This document shows, piece by piece, positions 1 to 11,324 of a stretch of DNA of 64,000 bases. A program made the position numbers and the translations under genes. The stretch is from positions 46,605,794-46,669,793 of the forward strand of contig OY294046.1 in NCBI GenBank assembly GCA_958510825.1, written 5' to 3'. Under the pieces are notes generated by a model that was not told where the DNA came from, did no database searches, and was given only the letters and a program-made list of their open reading frames with translations. This stretch comes from Brachypterus glaber (Eukaryota > Arthropoda > Insecta > Coleoptera > Kateretidae). Each line of letters begins with the position of its first letter. Position 1 is the stretch's first letter.

Positions 1-399
1 CCATGACAGCAAGCGCAAAATTGAATTTTGCGCTCTAGAGTGTAGGCTACCGGCAAGTTAATCGTAAAACAGCTGTCAACTTGACAGTGTCAAGTATATG
101 CTACGGGATGTTATATTTTTCTATTTTTTTAATAAAATTAAAATTATTATTTATCTTTAATCAAATCTTAATTTAGTGTGCTAAATTTTTATGTGCTAAA
201 TATTTGTTGTTAAGGAATTATGGAGAGTTACTGCAATAAGTTGTAAGTGATTTGACCTTGTAAGATTACAAATTTACTGCCTGAAATTTATTTATTTATT
301 TTAGATCGTAGAAAAAAGGTTTGTATTACGAGCGCAAATGTGATTGCTGATCTCGGCTACACGCCACGATCAGCAAATTCCACGCTCAAGCAGAAATCA
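1..399 (+). repeat. Dispersed repeat family A, copy 1 (cut by the window edge)
   Basis: This stretch matches 23813-24232 plus 24648 onward in the same orientation. Both copies begin with CCATGACAGCAAG and end with GCTCAAGCAGAAATCA. There is no credible coding content. The second copy is split by a MITE, so this copy shows the unoccupied site. The small reading frame at 340-534 runs through this repeat and its neighbour and is not considered a gene. Confidence 0.75.
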
Positions 400-400
400 A

Positions 401-445
401 TCCAAAATGATCAAAATTTGCGTTACGTAATACTTGAACGTTCCC
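401..445 (-). repeat. Partial MITE, GGGAAC-ended family
   Basis: The segment ends in GTTACGTAATACTTGAACG followed by TTCCC. This matches the terminus of full copies at 28297-28389 and 42718-43064. Only one end is present. Confidence 0.6.
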
Positions 446-1017
446 TTCGACACTATCTTTTTATATTGAGTTGTCATTTAATTCTCACTGTCAATTTTAA
501 CCAATCATGTAAGCGAATAAGGAGAGAAATGTGAGTAACTCAGATATTTTAGATATTAAGTGCATATTGTTACTGTTTGTTCTTCATTTTCTCCATTCTA
601 GGTTTTTTAATTTAAAGTTTTATATTAGGTGTACAAATAAATCAAATAGGAATTCTCAGATGCCTTGCAAAAAAAATATAGGAAGAAAGTAAACTTGCGA
701 GCAAATAACTTCCTTATGTTTAAAAAGTATAGATACTTATATTAATAATTATAATAGCCCCATATATAGACTTCATATTATAGAGGCTAGAGTCTGAAAA
801 GTGCGGCAGATTAGCATTTCCTCATATTATTTGTAGGGTAAAATGATAATTTCAAAGAAATATTTAAGAAGACAGCATTTATATCATTCGGAACAATTCC
901 TATTAGTTGCTTTAATGAAGAAAATAGAACGCTTTGATCTCACTTAGTTCCTCAATAAAAAGTTTCAAGATTTTACAAGCTCCTAATTGTTTTTTTCTTG
1001 GTTTGGACTTTTTTTTT
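446..1017. other. Intergenic, no recognised feature
   Basis: AT-rich DNA with no reading frame resembling a protein, no clear inverted repeat and no recognised element. Confidence 0.5.
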
Positions 1018-1205
1018 ATGAGGAGGCGTTAGTTTACGTTAACGTTGGTTTGGCGTCTGTTTGGTGTTTTTTTTTTGTAAAAACATGTTTTTCATTTAAA
1101 ATAACATATTGAAAAACGGTCAGCGCATGCTCATGCGCAGTTTATCAAAACGCTGCATAAAGAGCTGCACATAAGAGCTCCTAAGATTTTGATTATTACT
1201 CGGTG
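1018..1205 (+). repeat. Dispersed repeat family B, copy 1
   Basis: It shares GGCGTCTGTTTGGTG, AAAAACGGTCAGCGCATGC and the stretch around AGAGCTGC with 32190-32370, where the copy is inverted. A GCGCATGC-type palindrome lies near 1123-1138. Coding capacity is absent. The 60-residue minus frame at 1131-1313 falls in and beside it and is rejected. Confidence 0.65.
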
Positions 1206-1366
1206 ATTATAAAAGAGTAACCTCAAATGTAAATTTAAAGACGCCTTCGCCAAAATTAAAAAAAAAAATATTTTACTCTCTTGCATGATTTTTTCGGAGA
1301 AAACCATTAACATACGTACAAAGTTTGAGCAAAACCGTTAAAGTCATTTTTAATAATAGTTATTTA

Positions 1367-1477
1367 TGGTACTAGTGGGTAAAGTAAGATATTGCCCATG
1401 AGAAAATTAACCTGCGAGGCGTCAACCAAGCAGGTTAATTTTCGAGAGGGCAATATCGGTTTACCCATGAGTGCCAT
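1367..1477. repeat. Foldback MITE hairpin
   Basis: The arms 1367-1415 and 1430-1477 are near-perfect reverse complements. For example AAAATTAACCTGC pairs with GCAGGTTAATTTT, and GATATTGCCC with GGGCAATATC. They are separated by about 14 bases. Confidence 0.7.
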
Positions 1478-1489
1478 ACAAGGTTTTAA

Positions 1490-2260
1490 CCAATAAATAG
1501 CTTAGGAGTTCATATTTTTATTAAAAATTTTAATAATATTTACAAGAAAATAATTTGATAAGTGACAGTTGAGTGGGTAAAATAAATAATTATCCACTCA
1601 ATAAAGTAAAAGCCACGCGGGGGTTATTATTGAGTTTATCTATTTAAAATAAAGCTGGTAATTGTCTTATTATCTGTATGTATTGGATAAAATCAATTTT
1701 TTCGATTTTTTTTTTCATTAGTAAACTAGCTTTAGTTGGGAGAGAAGACAAAACTAAGAAAAATCCCCCTGAGCATTCCGCTAAAAACATTAAGCTTTAA
1801 GTTTAATTTTAATTAATTTAATTTAATTAATATTTATTATATTTTCAGACAGTGAAATTAATTAATTTCTTCTCCTATAGCAATAATAATTTTTTCTCTC
1901 ATAGTAGGAGTAAATTTTATAAACAATTGATTTCTATCACTTTAGATGTTTCAGTTCTTTGTGCAATTTTTACCAATTAAACCAAAGAAAATACCTTTAA
2001 ATAACTTTTTATTTATTAAATATAATTAATTATAATTATTACCAATTAATACAATGAATAATAAGCTTACTAAAAAATAATTAAAAAAAACTAAATTTTT
2101 AAACTTCAGTTTAAAGTATTTATTTGAGAAAATGTCATTGATCAACGCTACTTGACTTTTATGAAAATTTCAAGAAATATAATTTTTGTTAATAATTTAT
2201 TTTATTATTTGAATAAAAATAGTTAAATAGTGCTAGTAGTAAAAAAACTAATATATAAAC
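1490..2260. other. Intergenic, AT-rich
   Basis: No gene seen. It holds short inverted motifs (GAGTGGGTAA near 1571 against TTATCCACTC near 1591) and long A/T runs. Confidence 0.5.
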
Positions 2261-2263
2261 TAC

Positions 2264-2360
2264 GGTAGAAAAGAATAATATAGCCTCGCACTCTTAAATC
2301 CCTCGCTGTTAGGCAGCTCGGGATTTAATACGCTCGGCTGTAAAAAAGTCTTCTCTACCT
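2264..2360. repeat. Short foldback MITE
   Basis: GTAGAAAAGA at the left pairs with TCTTCTCTAC at the right, and TTAAATCCC with GGGATTTAA inside. The centre is near 2310. The length is about 97 bp. Confidence 0.6.
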
Positions 2361-2643
2361 TAGAATATAATTACTATTAATGTATCATGATGCGGCACCC
2401 TGTATTTAATAAGACTCGAGGATTTGGCAAAGTATGTCTAAAGTGGTTTACATTGGAGGAAAAGCTGGAAAAATAAACAGGAAAATAAGACGAGGAGGCG
2501 AGCAAACAAGGCCGCGGCCATCGGTTAAGTAATTGGGCACCCGAAAACCACCAGTCCGCCTTTGTAATTATCGGATGATGATGATTATTTACCTAAGTTG
2601 AAAAGTTTTTGTTTCTGTACTCTTCGTAGTTCTATAGTATATT

Positions 2644-2728
2644 ACATAACTAGTGTAGAAAGTGACATATTTCACACGAGTGAGGAAACCTCACAAGTGT
2701 AAGAAATACACTTTCCAACGAGTTATGT
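2644..2728. repeat. Short foldback MITE
   Basis: A nearly continuous hairpin. ACATAAC pairs with GTTATGT at the ends, GAAAGTG with CACTTTC, and ACACGAGTGAGG with CCTCACAAGTGT around an AAA loop. Confidence 0.7.
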
Positions 2729-2779
2729 ACACTATTTTTCCTACGATCCCGAAAAAATATAAAGTTTAAAAAACGAAAG

Positions 2780-2853
2780 CAAAACACAAAATAGCATACA
2801 AATTTATATATGTATACAAAACACAAAATAGCATACAAATTTATATATGTATA
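2780..2853. repeat. Tandem duplication, two 37-bp units
   Basis: Unit 2780-2816 is repeated exactly at 2817-2853 (each starts CAAAACACAAAATAGC). The short frames across it are artefacts of the repeat. Confidence 0.9.
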
Positions 2854-2859
2854 TCAACA

Positions 2860-4370
2860 GGAATCATGTTTTTTATTTACCTGTAGTTTTCTTGGTTTTA
2901 TATTTAATAGAACATATTATTATGGAAGCGCAACACTGTTGCCTAACCGCAAGCATCTTTTAAATCAAGGAAAATTTGACAGTTTACTAATTAAATGATT
3001 GATTGATTGATGATTGATGATTGATTTCTTGGATATGTTACCATATAAGATTCTACAATGTTTTACATTTTATGAGGAAATATTGTTTTATGTTATGTTA
3101 TGTTTTTTTATAAAATGTAAGGTAACTAAATAAAATTAAGTATTGTTTATAAAATCTAGACATTAATAAAACATCTCACTTTATATTGACCTTGGTTAAA
3201 ATAGTAAGGCTATAACTATAGTTTTTATTTTTGACATGAAAAAGAAAAATATTTGGGTTGAAAAAGATAAACTATATCATAAAAAGCTGTGATAAAAGGT
3301 GGAAAATGGCATATAAAACGAGGTAAATAAAATTCGTAGAATCTACAACGTTAATATCCAAATTAAATTAGGCAAACCTTCATACATATATATCACACTA
3401 GGGTGATAGAAAATATCAAACTAGTGTGATATAAGGCGTTTTCTAAAGAACAAAAGTCCGTGCTATATTTGGATTTGATTTACTTTTACAGGATTTTTCA
3501 GAAATAGCCGATTTAAAAAAGGTAAAGATGTTTAGATATGATTTTACATACAAATTCATAAAATGTGAAGCTGGAAAAGCTTTTCGGTCATCTACACTGT
3601 AACAAGGATTGGCGAATATTTACAATACACTAGGTGAGAGGTTTTGGACCCATCTAGTAAATTTTCTTGTGCGACGTAAATATTGTGTAAAATTTTGTTA
3701 TATCTAATGTGATAACGGCTAATGTAATATTTATATAAATATATTGTAAAATTGCATTAGATATCAAAAATCCACTTAATAATATTGAAGGCTTCATAAC
3801 ATAGTGGCGTATCTTCTATATCTTACACGGTGCACTTCTGAGGGGTTTTTCCGAACTGGAGGCGAACTTTAGTTTTTCTTTATATTCTTGTTATTTATGT
3901 AGTACCTAACCAACGATTTAAGAGCAAATTGAAAAAAAAATCTATCGGTTAGTTTTTTTTTTAATTAAGATTTTTTTATAAAAATCTGCACCTATTTAAT
4001 TATTTGTCTATATCTCAGCTATTTCTAATTATAATAGAAATATTATTAAAAATAAAATAAAGACTGCTTAATATTCTACAAAAAAAAGTAAATGCAATTT
4101 TTAATATCTTTTGCCATTTTGTGATTAAAGTTTGAAGTAAACCAAAAGAGTATAAATTCATCTTTATATTTATTAAAAATTATCTAGGAAGGCTTATTTT
4201 ACTGTAAAATGTCAAATTACCTTAAAACTCATTATTTCTTTTAATCAAGTGGCTTGTGGCAAAATTTTAAAACTGAAGTAAAGTTGTTTATTATTTTTTA
4301 TGAGACTTTTCAATGTTAAGATCTTATGTATTTTTGTATTAAAAAAGTTTTTTTAAACAAAAATGAATGT
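2860..4370. other. Intergenic, no gene
   Basis: A GATT-rich simple repeat lies near 2996-3025. A small hairpin lies near 3397-3440 (ATCACACTAGGGTGAT against ACTAGTGTGAT). The rest is AT-rich DNA with no recognisable coding sequence. Confidence 0.5.
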
Positions 4371-4556
4371 AAATAATTATGAAACTAATAACAAAATATA
4401 GTGCATTGTTTGCTTTAAAATAATCAAAAACATTAAACCAGTTCCAAGTACATTATTTTGGTTACTAATAAAAAAAGAGGTTATGATGAATGTCATACGA
4501 AATATCCAAAAGCATTGTTGGGGCTCTCCGTGACTCTGTTGTAAAAAACCTACGAC

Positions 4557-4587
<31 letters not shown>

Positions 4588-4775
4588 AAATTTATTACAT
4601 AGGCATAAAAAAAGTCCAAACGAAGTAAACTTTTTGACTTTAAAAACTAAAATATAATAATAATTTACGAACATCAAAATTACTTTTTACAAAATAATGT
4701 ACTTGGAATTAGTTTAATGTTTTTGATTTTTGTAAAGCAAACAACGCACAATTATTTTTATAGTTTTATGAGTAT
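4371..4775. repeat. Foldback element with an inserted (TAAA)n-tailed repeat
   Basis: About 85-100 bp on the left, including ATCAAAAACATTAAACC and GTACATTATTTTG, recurs as the reverse complement near 4664-4760. Between the arms is a GGGGCTCTCCGTGA motif followed by (TAAA)n at 4556-4588. That motif and tail also occur near 19985-20065 and 57755-57825, which suggests a SINE or LINE 3' end inserted into the spacer. Confidence 0.6.
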
Positions 4776-4962
4776 AATATTATTATTTGAAAAACTTCTT
4801 TATTACAAAACTAGCAATTGTTTATTTTTAATAGTCATACTTAAGCCATGGCTACCTATTATTTTAGTATTAAGAAAACTTAATCTTAATATTTTTGACA
4901 TAATTTTTCGCCAAATTATAGATTTTTATTTAAAAATAAAAGGTGTTGGATAAAATTAAATT

Positions 4963-5043
4963 CTCAACTCGTGTATTAAGTGATTTTATCCACTTAAGAA
5001 TATTCTTTGCGTGGATAAAATGCTACTTAATACACTAGTTAAG
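4963..5043. repeat. Short foldback MITE
   Basis: CTCAACTCGTGTATTAAG and TTTTATCCAC are mirrored by GTGGATAAAA and CTTAATACACTAGTTAAG. The spacer is about 17 bases. Confidence 0.7.
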
Positions 5044-5074
5044 AAAATAACTATATTTTTATTACTATCTTAAA

Positions 5075-5190
5075 GGGCCGTAGCTCCCTTAGGGCTCATT
5101 TGCGGACCAGTCTTTATAGGAACTTTTTTTGATATTTTTGCATGTAGAAGTACCTCTTAAATTTTGGCATACCAGTTATTGATCACCCTG
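5075..5190 (+). repeat. Dispersed repeat family C, copy 1
   Basis: TTAGGGCTCATTTGCGGACC and the following TCTTTATAGGAA stretch closely match 31262-31365, which has TTAGGGCTCATTTCCAGACC. It is non-coding. Confidence 0.6.
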
Positions 5191-5471
5191 TATGTACGAC
5201 TCTTCAGGAAATTTCTATGATTGCTTAAAGAGTTATTAAACTGCAAGGGGTATTTTGCGAATGCGAAGCAGTACATATTTTTATAGCTTTTTATTTAGCT
5301 GTACATTTCATTTGCCTAATGCTAAGAGCTTTTAATAACCTTTTTTTCGGTCGAATGCATACCACCCTATTCAATAAAGCACATACGCATATTTAAAACA
5401 AATTATACATATACGTATTAAGTCGTGATATTTATACTTTATTTATCTTAGTGTTTTTACCCCTATTTTTA

Positions 5472-5940
5472 TATTTGTTGATGTTTTTAGGAAGAGAGTT
5501 AAATTGATACTCAAACTATTTTTTTTTAAACAAGTGACGTTTCAAGGGTAGTTTTCCTCGTCCTCAGACAAAAATTTAAACCGAGCTTGAATACACGTTG
5601 GAAACATACATATATACACAATATAATAAATAAAACATTGTTAAGGCATACACAATACTTTTACAATTATTAAACAAACGTATCCGCTGGCAGACAATTA
5701 AAACAATCCATTATTTTAATTGTCTCTCAGCTGATACGTTTGTGTAATAATTGTAAAAGTATTGTGTAGTCCTTAATAATGTTTTATTATATTGTGTATA
5801 TATGTATGTTTCTAACGTGTATTCAAGCTGGGTTTAAATTTTTGTCTGAGGACAAGGAAAACTACCCTCGAAACGTCACGAGTTTAAAAAAATAGTTTGA
5901 GTATCAATTTAACCCTCTTCCAAAAAAACATCAACAAATA
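5472..5940. mobile_element. Foldback element with hammerhead-like cores (Penelope-like terminal repeat?)
   Basis: A near-complete palindrome of about 470 bp centred near 5706. The left half 5472-5703 is the reverse complement of 5704-5940. Each arm carries CTGAGGA, then a short hairpin, then GAAACGTC (5846-5877 on plus; in 5536-5567 on minus the G of GAAA is lost because the hairpin reads CCCTTGAAAC). CTGANGA-hairpin-GAAAC is the conserved core order of hammerhead ribozymes, which are known from the terminal repeats of Penelope-like elements. No protein-coding part is present, so the family assignment is inference. The right half was copied again in the 807-bp tandem duplication. Confidence 0.55.
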
Positions 5941-7333
5941 TACTTTATTTATTTTATTATTTTTTTTAATTAACACTGTTTATTAATTTTTGTTTTTTTT
6001 TTTGAAAAACAATACATAAGACTGTTTGCTTACTACAAAAAAAAAACGCTTCAGTCGATAAAAAGTCAAGAACCCAAAACGTTATCGACACATATAGAAA
6101 GACTAACAGACAAAAAAAATATGATTTGGGAAAAGTAATAGAAAAATAAATATGTAGTAAACTTATAATTGGTTTAAATTAAAAAAAGAAAACATTAATT
6201 TTAATAAACGGTACTTCTGATCCAAATATGAGGTGACTTTAGTGTAGACTCCTGGCCATCCTTCAGTGCCACATTGAGCTCCAAATGACACAATACCCTC
6301 AATATACCATTGTGACGTGTCGTTTTGCGTTGTTGTCATAAGGGGACCTCCAGAATCTCCAGTGCACGAGTCTCTTCCTTTAACACCTCCAGCGCAAATT
6401 TGGAGTTACGAATCTGAATTTAAGCTGATGAGAAAGTGTTTCTACATTGATAAGATGCAGCTAAAGGAACTTGGAGTTTCTGTTTGATGGCACTGCGGCC
6501 AGCTGATTCACAATCCATTGTTTTAATTGTCTGTCAGCTGATAAGTTTGTGTAATAATTGTAAAAGTATTGTGTAGTCCTTAATAATGTTTTATTATATT
6601 GTGTATATATGTATGTTTCTAACGTGTATTCAAGCTGGGTTTAAATTTTTGTGTGAGGACGAGGGAAACTACCTTCGAAACGTCTCAAGTTTCAAAAAAT
6701 AGATTGAGTATCAATTTAACCCTCTTCCCAAAAAACATCAACAAATATACTTTATTTATTTTATTATTTTTTTTAATTAACACTATTTACTATTTTTTTG
6801 AAAAACAGTAATATAATTTGAACAATTTAAGAGATATGGCTGTTTGCTTACTACAAAAAAAAACATTTCAGTCGAGAAAAAGTCAAGAACCCAAAACGTT
6901 ATCGACACACATCCAGAAAGACTAACAGACAAAAAAAATTATGATTTGGGAAAAGTAATAGAAAAATAAATATGTAGTAAACTTATAATTGGCATAAATT
7001 AAAAAAGAAAACATTCATTTTAATAAACGGTACTTCTGATCCAATCCAAATATGAGGTGACTTTAGTGTAGACTCCTGGCCATCCTTCAGTGCCACATTG
7101 AGCTCCAAATGACACAATACCCTCAATATACCATTGCGACGTGTCGTTTTGGGTTGTTGTCATAAGGGGACCTCCAGAATCTCCAGTGCACGAGTCTCTT
7201 CCTTTAACACCCCCAGCGCAAATTTGGGAGTTACGAAGCTGAATTTGAGCTGATGAGAAAGTGTTTCTACATTGATTAGATGCAGCTAAAGGAACTTGGA
7301 GTTTCTGTTTGATGGCACTGCGACTAGCTGATT
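5704..7333. repeat. 807-bp tandem duplication covering the terminal protease exon
   Basis: Unit 1 (5704-6510) and unit 2 (6511 to about 7333) run in parallel from CAATCCATT through the right half of the foldback element to the terminal protease exon. The junction is abrupt at 6510/6511, where exon sequence (CAGCTGATTCA) runs straight into CAATCCATTG. The units differ by many substitutions and indels, so the event is not recent. Confidence 0.85.
6190..6508 (-). pseudogene. Pseudo-copy of the terminal exon of the clip-domain protease
   Basis: This is unit 1 of the tandem duplication. It aligns with the intact exon at 7020-7335. The part encoding the GDSGGP active-site region is present. Compared with the intact exon it lacks 5 bases close to the C-terminal codons (GATCCAAATATG against GATCCAATCCAAATATG) and 1 base near the ICAGG codons, so the frame is broken twice. 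It also stops before the splice acceptor and the first 85 or so bases of the exon. It could not be spliced or translated as the functional exon. It might still be transcribed as part of the 3' region of the gene. Confidence 0.85.
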
Positions 7334-7420
7334 CGGTTCTACCCCATCCAACTACCATAAGATTAGTTCCCGGGGAAGAAGCTTCATTGGGTCCAGGGAG
7401 GCATATTGGTTTGATATATT
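7020..7420 (-). CDS. Clip-domain serine protease, exon 5 (catalytic Ser, C-terminus)
   Basis: Residues 244-376 of the 376-residue model. The acceptor is TTTTAATATTTGCAG at 7421 and up; the first two bases complete the codon begun in exon 4. It encodes the IKPICLP strand, VVGWGRT, ICAGG, and the active-site block [11 protein letters not shown]. There Ser325 is the catalytic serine and Asp319, six residues earlier, is the S1-pocket Asp typical of trypsin-like cleavage after Arg or Lys. The GVYTKV and LDWI motifs close the S1A fold, and the stop TAA is at 7022-7020. The tandem pseudo-copy lies immediately downstream. The nearest AATAAA-type signals on this strand are within the duplicated foldback sequence around 6751-6765, so the polyadenylation site is uncertain. 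Confidence 0.95.
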
Positions 7421-8570
7421 CTGCAAATATTAAAATATATTTTAAAACGAGTATCGTAAGTTAATTTCTATAGATAAAAGTATGACCCAACTCCTAAAAA
7501 ACAAATAAAGGGGACAGATAAAAATAAAACATCAAAAAATATGTACCTTCATAATATGTAATATATTTTTCTATAACGCGTTATTGAAAAATTACCATAA
7601 ATGTATGAGTGAATTACTTCCAATACATGGGAAGTTTTTTTAGAATGATTTATAAAATAGGTGAACTAGTAATGCCTTAGTTTAAGTTTAGTCAAAGAAG
7701 GGTATCGTTTTAAATAGGAGTTTTGGGCTAGATAAGAAAAATATGTTTTTGTTTAAAAAATTGTAAAATAATAAAAAAAAATTATAAAAAATTGTGTTAT
7801 TTTTTAATTAAGAACAAAATAAAACAAAAATTAAAAACTCAGGAATTATTTGTTATCGAAAACCCGACAACAACGCATTATTCTTGCGCTAAATGTGACT
7901 ATCATATTGAAAAAAAGCAATATTTTTTATTATCTAAAAACCAACATAAATACATTTAGGTAGAATGTATAATAAAAACACTGTACAATATTAATTAAAT
8001 ATATTTATTTTTAAATAAATATATTTAATTAATATTAAAAGTTAAAAGTATATGTGTAACTTTTTCATAATCTAGTTAAATTATATCATGAAAATAAACT
8101 AATTTGACATGTTGAAAGCCACATTAAATTACTTGTCTTGGGTAACACTGTCCTATGGTACTACATGCTTTGGTTTATCGTTGAAACTGCTGGTTTGCTT
8201 ACAATGTTATTATAGTATAAATACCTCAAACATAACTCCATAATCGTACTGAAACCTAAGAAACTAGTCACATAAGTCTAATTATACATTGAGTTATAGT
8301 ATATTAAATCCATAAAAAGTAATAAAACCAACAAAATGTTTTAATATTATAGTCAAGAGCAGTGAACACAACACAGGCTCTTTCTTTTGGCCCCACTGTA
8401 GTAGTTAATGTGAAAAGTTATTTTTATTTTGACGAGATGACATTTGACACTTTCGTGCAATGTTGCCAAATCGTACATTGGCATATGTCAAAATTCTTAA
8501 TTAAAATAATCAATTAAAGTATGTTCCGGAATGTAAAAAGGACTGAACTTTTGGCTAAGTATTTTTTTTT
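7421..8570. other. Intron 4 of the protease gene, 3' part
   Basis: AT-rich intronic DNA with no coding sequence. A palindromic ATTTATTTTTAAATAAAT-type segment lies near 7990-8030. Confidence 0.6.
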
Positions 8571-8574
8571 ATGT

Positions 8575-10719
8575 TGTAACGACATAAATCGTCACTTTGT
8601 TATATAGCAAGGGTTAATTAAACTATTCGTTTACTTACGTTATAATTTATGTTTATTTTGTATATAAATAGTTACGTACGTACAGAACTATTTTGTATCT
8701 GGGACTATTTTGTAGCAGGAACTGAATTCTAACCATATGAGTCTCTATTCCATAGTTCTACCTGAAAATAACATAAAGAAAACATAATTAGAATATGATT
8801 TTTAATAATAAAGAATCATATGACTTATTTCTCTATAGTGCATTTGTCTATGGACTTACCTGGTTTTTATATGTTTCAGAGTCTATTGAGGGTTGGATTT
8901 CACTGGCTTTCATCTGTTGCTTGTTTCTCCTGGAAAATTTCATATGTTTATTTCTTCGGGATAATCCAGAATTTGTTGAAAATAGTTTGCTGGAACTGCT
9001 CACTTAGATTCAGTATTTTGTTTATACTTAGTTCACAGGACACTTAGTATTCTGTTCGTATTTTTATTAGTTTTGCTGATAAACAATAAGTATTGTTTAT
9101 ATTTGTTTCTTAGAGTAATATTTTGAGGTTAGATATCTATCATCACTAATACGGATTTAGTAGGAAACATTCTTTTAATTAGTTATTATCTTTGATGTAG
9201 TTTCAGTTACCTTTATTAGGAATCCTATACGGTAAAACTGTAGTTGATAATGACTTGCATAGATGTCGCTAATAGTTCAGAAATAGGATTTTATTCACCT
9301 GAAGGGTTCATACCGGTTGATAAGGTCGATTTTCGCTCTTTCTTGATGAACTCTGTACAATGGTGGTCTCATTTTGACGAGTGTTTATTTTCTGTAATCA
9401 TCGAAGTAATCCTTCATGTATTTTTATTTAAAGTTAGTGAAAATGAATATTTAAACAATGCGGAAGATATTATAACTGTTATTTTTTTACAATTACGCAT
9501 TTATAACGTTTCGATGGACATCGAAGACTTAGAATGAGACGTAAGTTAAGTTTTTCTGTTTCTTAGAATATTTCTGACATATAATTATTGTTTTAGCACC
9601 ATTATTACTACATTAATTAAGCACCATAAAGCACCATTATTACTACATTAATTAAGCACAATCACTAGACCATTAATTACTCACCATTTCTATACCATTA
9701 ATATGGAATTACATTAATTTGGGTTGAAGTTTATTTTGGTATATTTGATATACAAGTTCTCCGCATGGAGTGATGTTCTGTTGGAACATGGTTCTGTATT
9801 TTTCGGCATAGATAAATTCTATATGACCGTCTAGCAGACAATTTTATATTGGACATAATTTTCAAAAGCATATTTAATCCCGGACAACATTTTCAATCGT
9901 ACATTTTATCCTGGAAGATAATTTTTAGATGTAGATGGGACAGCCTATATTTTTTTTTTCTTTCATTTGAGAAATGAATTCATCAGCATAGGGGAGACTT
10001 GCACAGATGGAGACGATGGAATTCATACCTCATGGATTTTGCAGAAACCAGCTAAGTACTCATTCTGAAAACTTTTGAAAGCAATATTTCATATTTTTAA
10101 ATTCTTTTATTTCAATATTCTTATAACTGTAAACTTTATCAGATCTGATATAGTATTGATTAATACTATATGCCCTTCTGGCTTTTGTTCATTTTTAGGT
10201 ACTTATTTTTTTTAAAACATTTAATCTCATTTATTAATTATTAAATATCATACTTTTGATTAAATGATTTCTAATTTAAGCATGACTTTTATACACTGCA
10301 AGAAATGATTGTTGTTTACATACATTTCTTGGTGCTTGCTGAACTTCATGTTTTCTTTATACATTTAAGTCGAATGATTTCTGAATTTAGTAATTTTTAT
10401 TAAGATTTCTTTAATTATATCTTAATATAATTACACATATTTTTTTATATATATTAATACATTACTTGATGTGCTTTCATTAAGTTTATTTATAATAAAT
10501 TTCTCAAATGAATTATCTTATTTTATTTAGGGGTTATATTTTCTCAAACTGAAAAGCTTAAGTATTTACACTAGGTTGTTACTTACCTAAAGGAGTAAAA
10601 GCTAAAGTAACTGGCGCCCCTAACAACATTAATCAATTCTTTCTATTTTTCCCTTGCCCATACCCATTGCTCCGCTGTCAAAACTAGCCGTTGGCAGTGA
10701 ACGTATTAATTACGGTACA
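8575..10719 (+). repeat. 5' LTR (2145 bp)
   Basis: Bounded by TG...CA and near-identical to 16676-18821. I noted three differences: one base near 8601, one near 8916 and a small block near 9928. A TATATAAATA box lies at 8661-8670 and AATAAA at 8807-8812, which would put U3 and R in the first 250 bases and leave a U5 of nearly 1.9 kb. Two open frames (8795-9007, 70 residues; 9244-9537, 97 residues) are kept in both LTRs. Confidence 0.95.
9244..9537 (+). CDS. 97-residue open frame inside the 5' LTR, function unknown
   Basis: It begins MIMTCIDVANSS and ends DIEDLE, with a hydrophobic stretch around SVIIEVILHVFLF. I do not recognise a family. The same frame is intact in the 3' LTR (17345-17638). 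Since the only TATA box I see is near the LTR start, the genomic RNA would carry this frame in its leader, upstream of gag. It may be a small accessory or upstream frame, or simply an unbroken non-coding stretch in a young element: identity between LTRs follows from reverse transcription and does not by itself show selection. Confidence 0.3.
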   Translation: MIMTCIDVANSSEIGFYSPEGFIPVDKVDFRSFLMNSVQWWSHFDECLFSVIIEVILHVFLFKVSENEYLNNAEDIITVIFLQLRIYNVSMDIEDLE

Positions 10720-10726
10720 CTAAAAT

Positions 10727-10744
10727 TGGCGCCCAAGAACGTGG
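10727..10744 (+). promoter_or_regulatory. Primer binding site, tRNA-Lys-like
   Basis: TGGCGCCC followed by AAGAACGTGG begins 7 bases after the 5' LTR. The first 8 bases match the start of lysine-tRNA primer sites; the remainder matches only loosely. A second TGGCGCCC lies inside the LTR at 10612-10619. Confidence 0.65.
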
Positions 10745-11324
10745 TATTTGGATAGATAGAACACTTGTTTTTTTAATTTTACTCCATTTTTCTCAGTGTA
10801 TTTTTTATAAAAATCTAAAGCTTATTTTTTTCAGTGTAACTTAAAGTTAATTTTGAGAAAAACTACATATAACTGTTGAATAAAATAATTTTTGTTGAAA
10901 ATTAAGTCAAACTAGAGTTAATCTGATAAGATATATCAGATATGTGTTTTTTTATGTTTTTTCTGAATTTTATGGAATAACATGGAATAGAGAAATTTTG
11001 GCGTGGGTTCAGTTTTTCTAGAAATTATCGTTCATTCAATAGAAATAAATGGATAATAGGGTATTTATTTATGCGAAGGATATGAATAAATATTAGCTAA
11101 TTTTGTAGTTTTGGAGACTATTTATAATTATTAATTTGTCCAATTGAGATAAATAATAATTTAGTATTTTTTTGACATATTTGGGAAATTTTCCAAAGTA
11201 TGCAAAAACTTTGTTGAACAGTGTACACAAAAAAAAAATAATTTGTGGTACAGTATAAATATTTTATTATTAAAATAAATATTTTGAGTAAATTAAATTT
11301 AAATTTTGAAAATAAATATTCAAA

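Noticed and set aside
6190..6508. Alternative terminal exon of the protease
   Set aside because: Two frameshifting deletions and loss of the acceptor make it non-functional.
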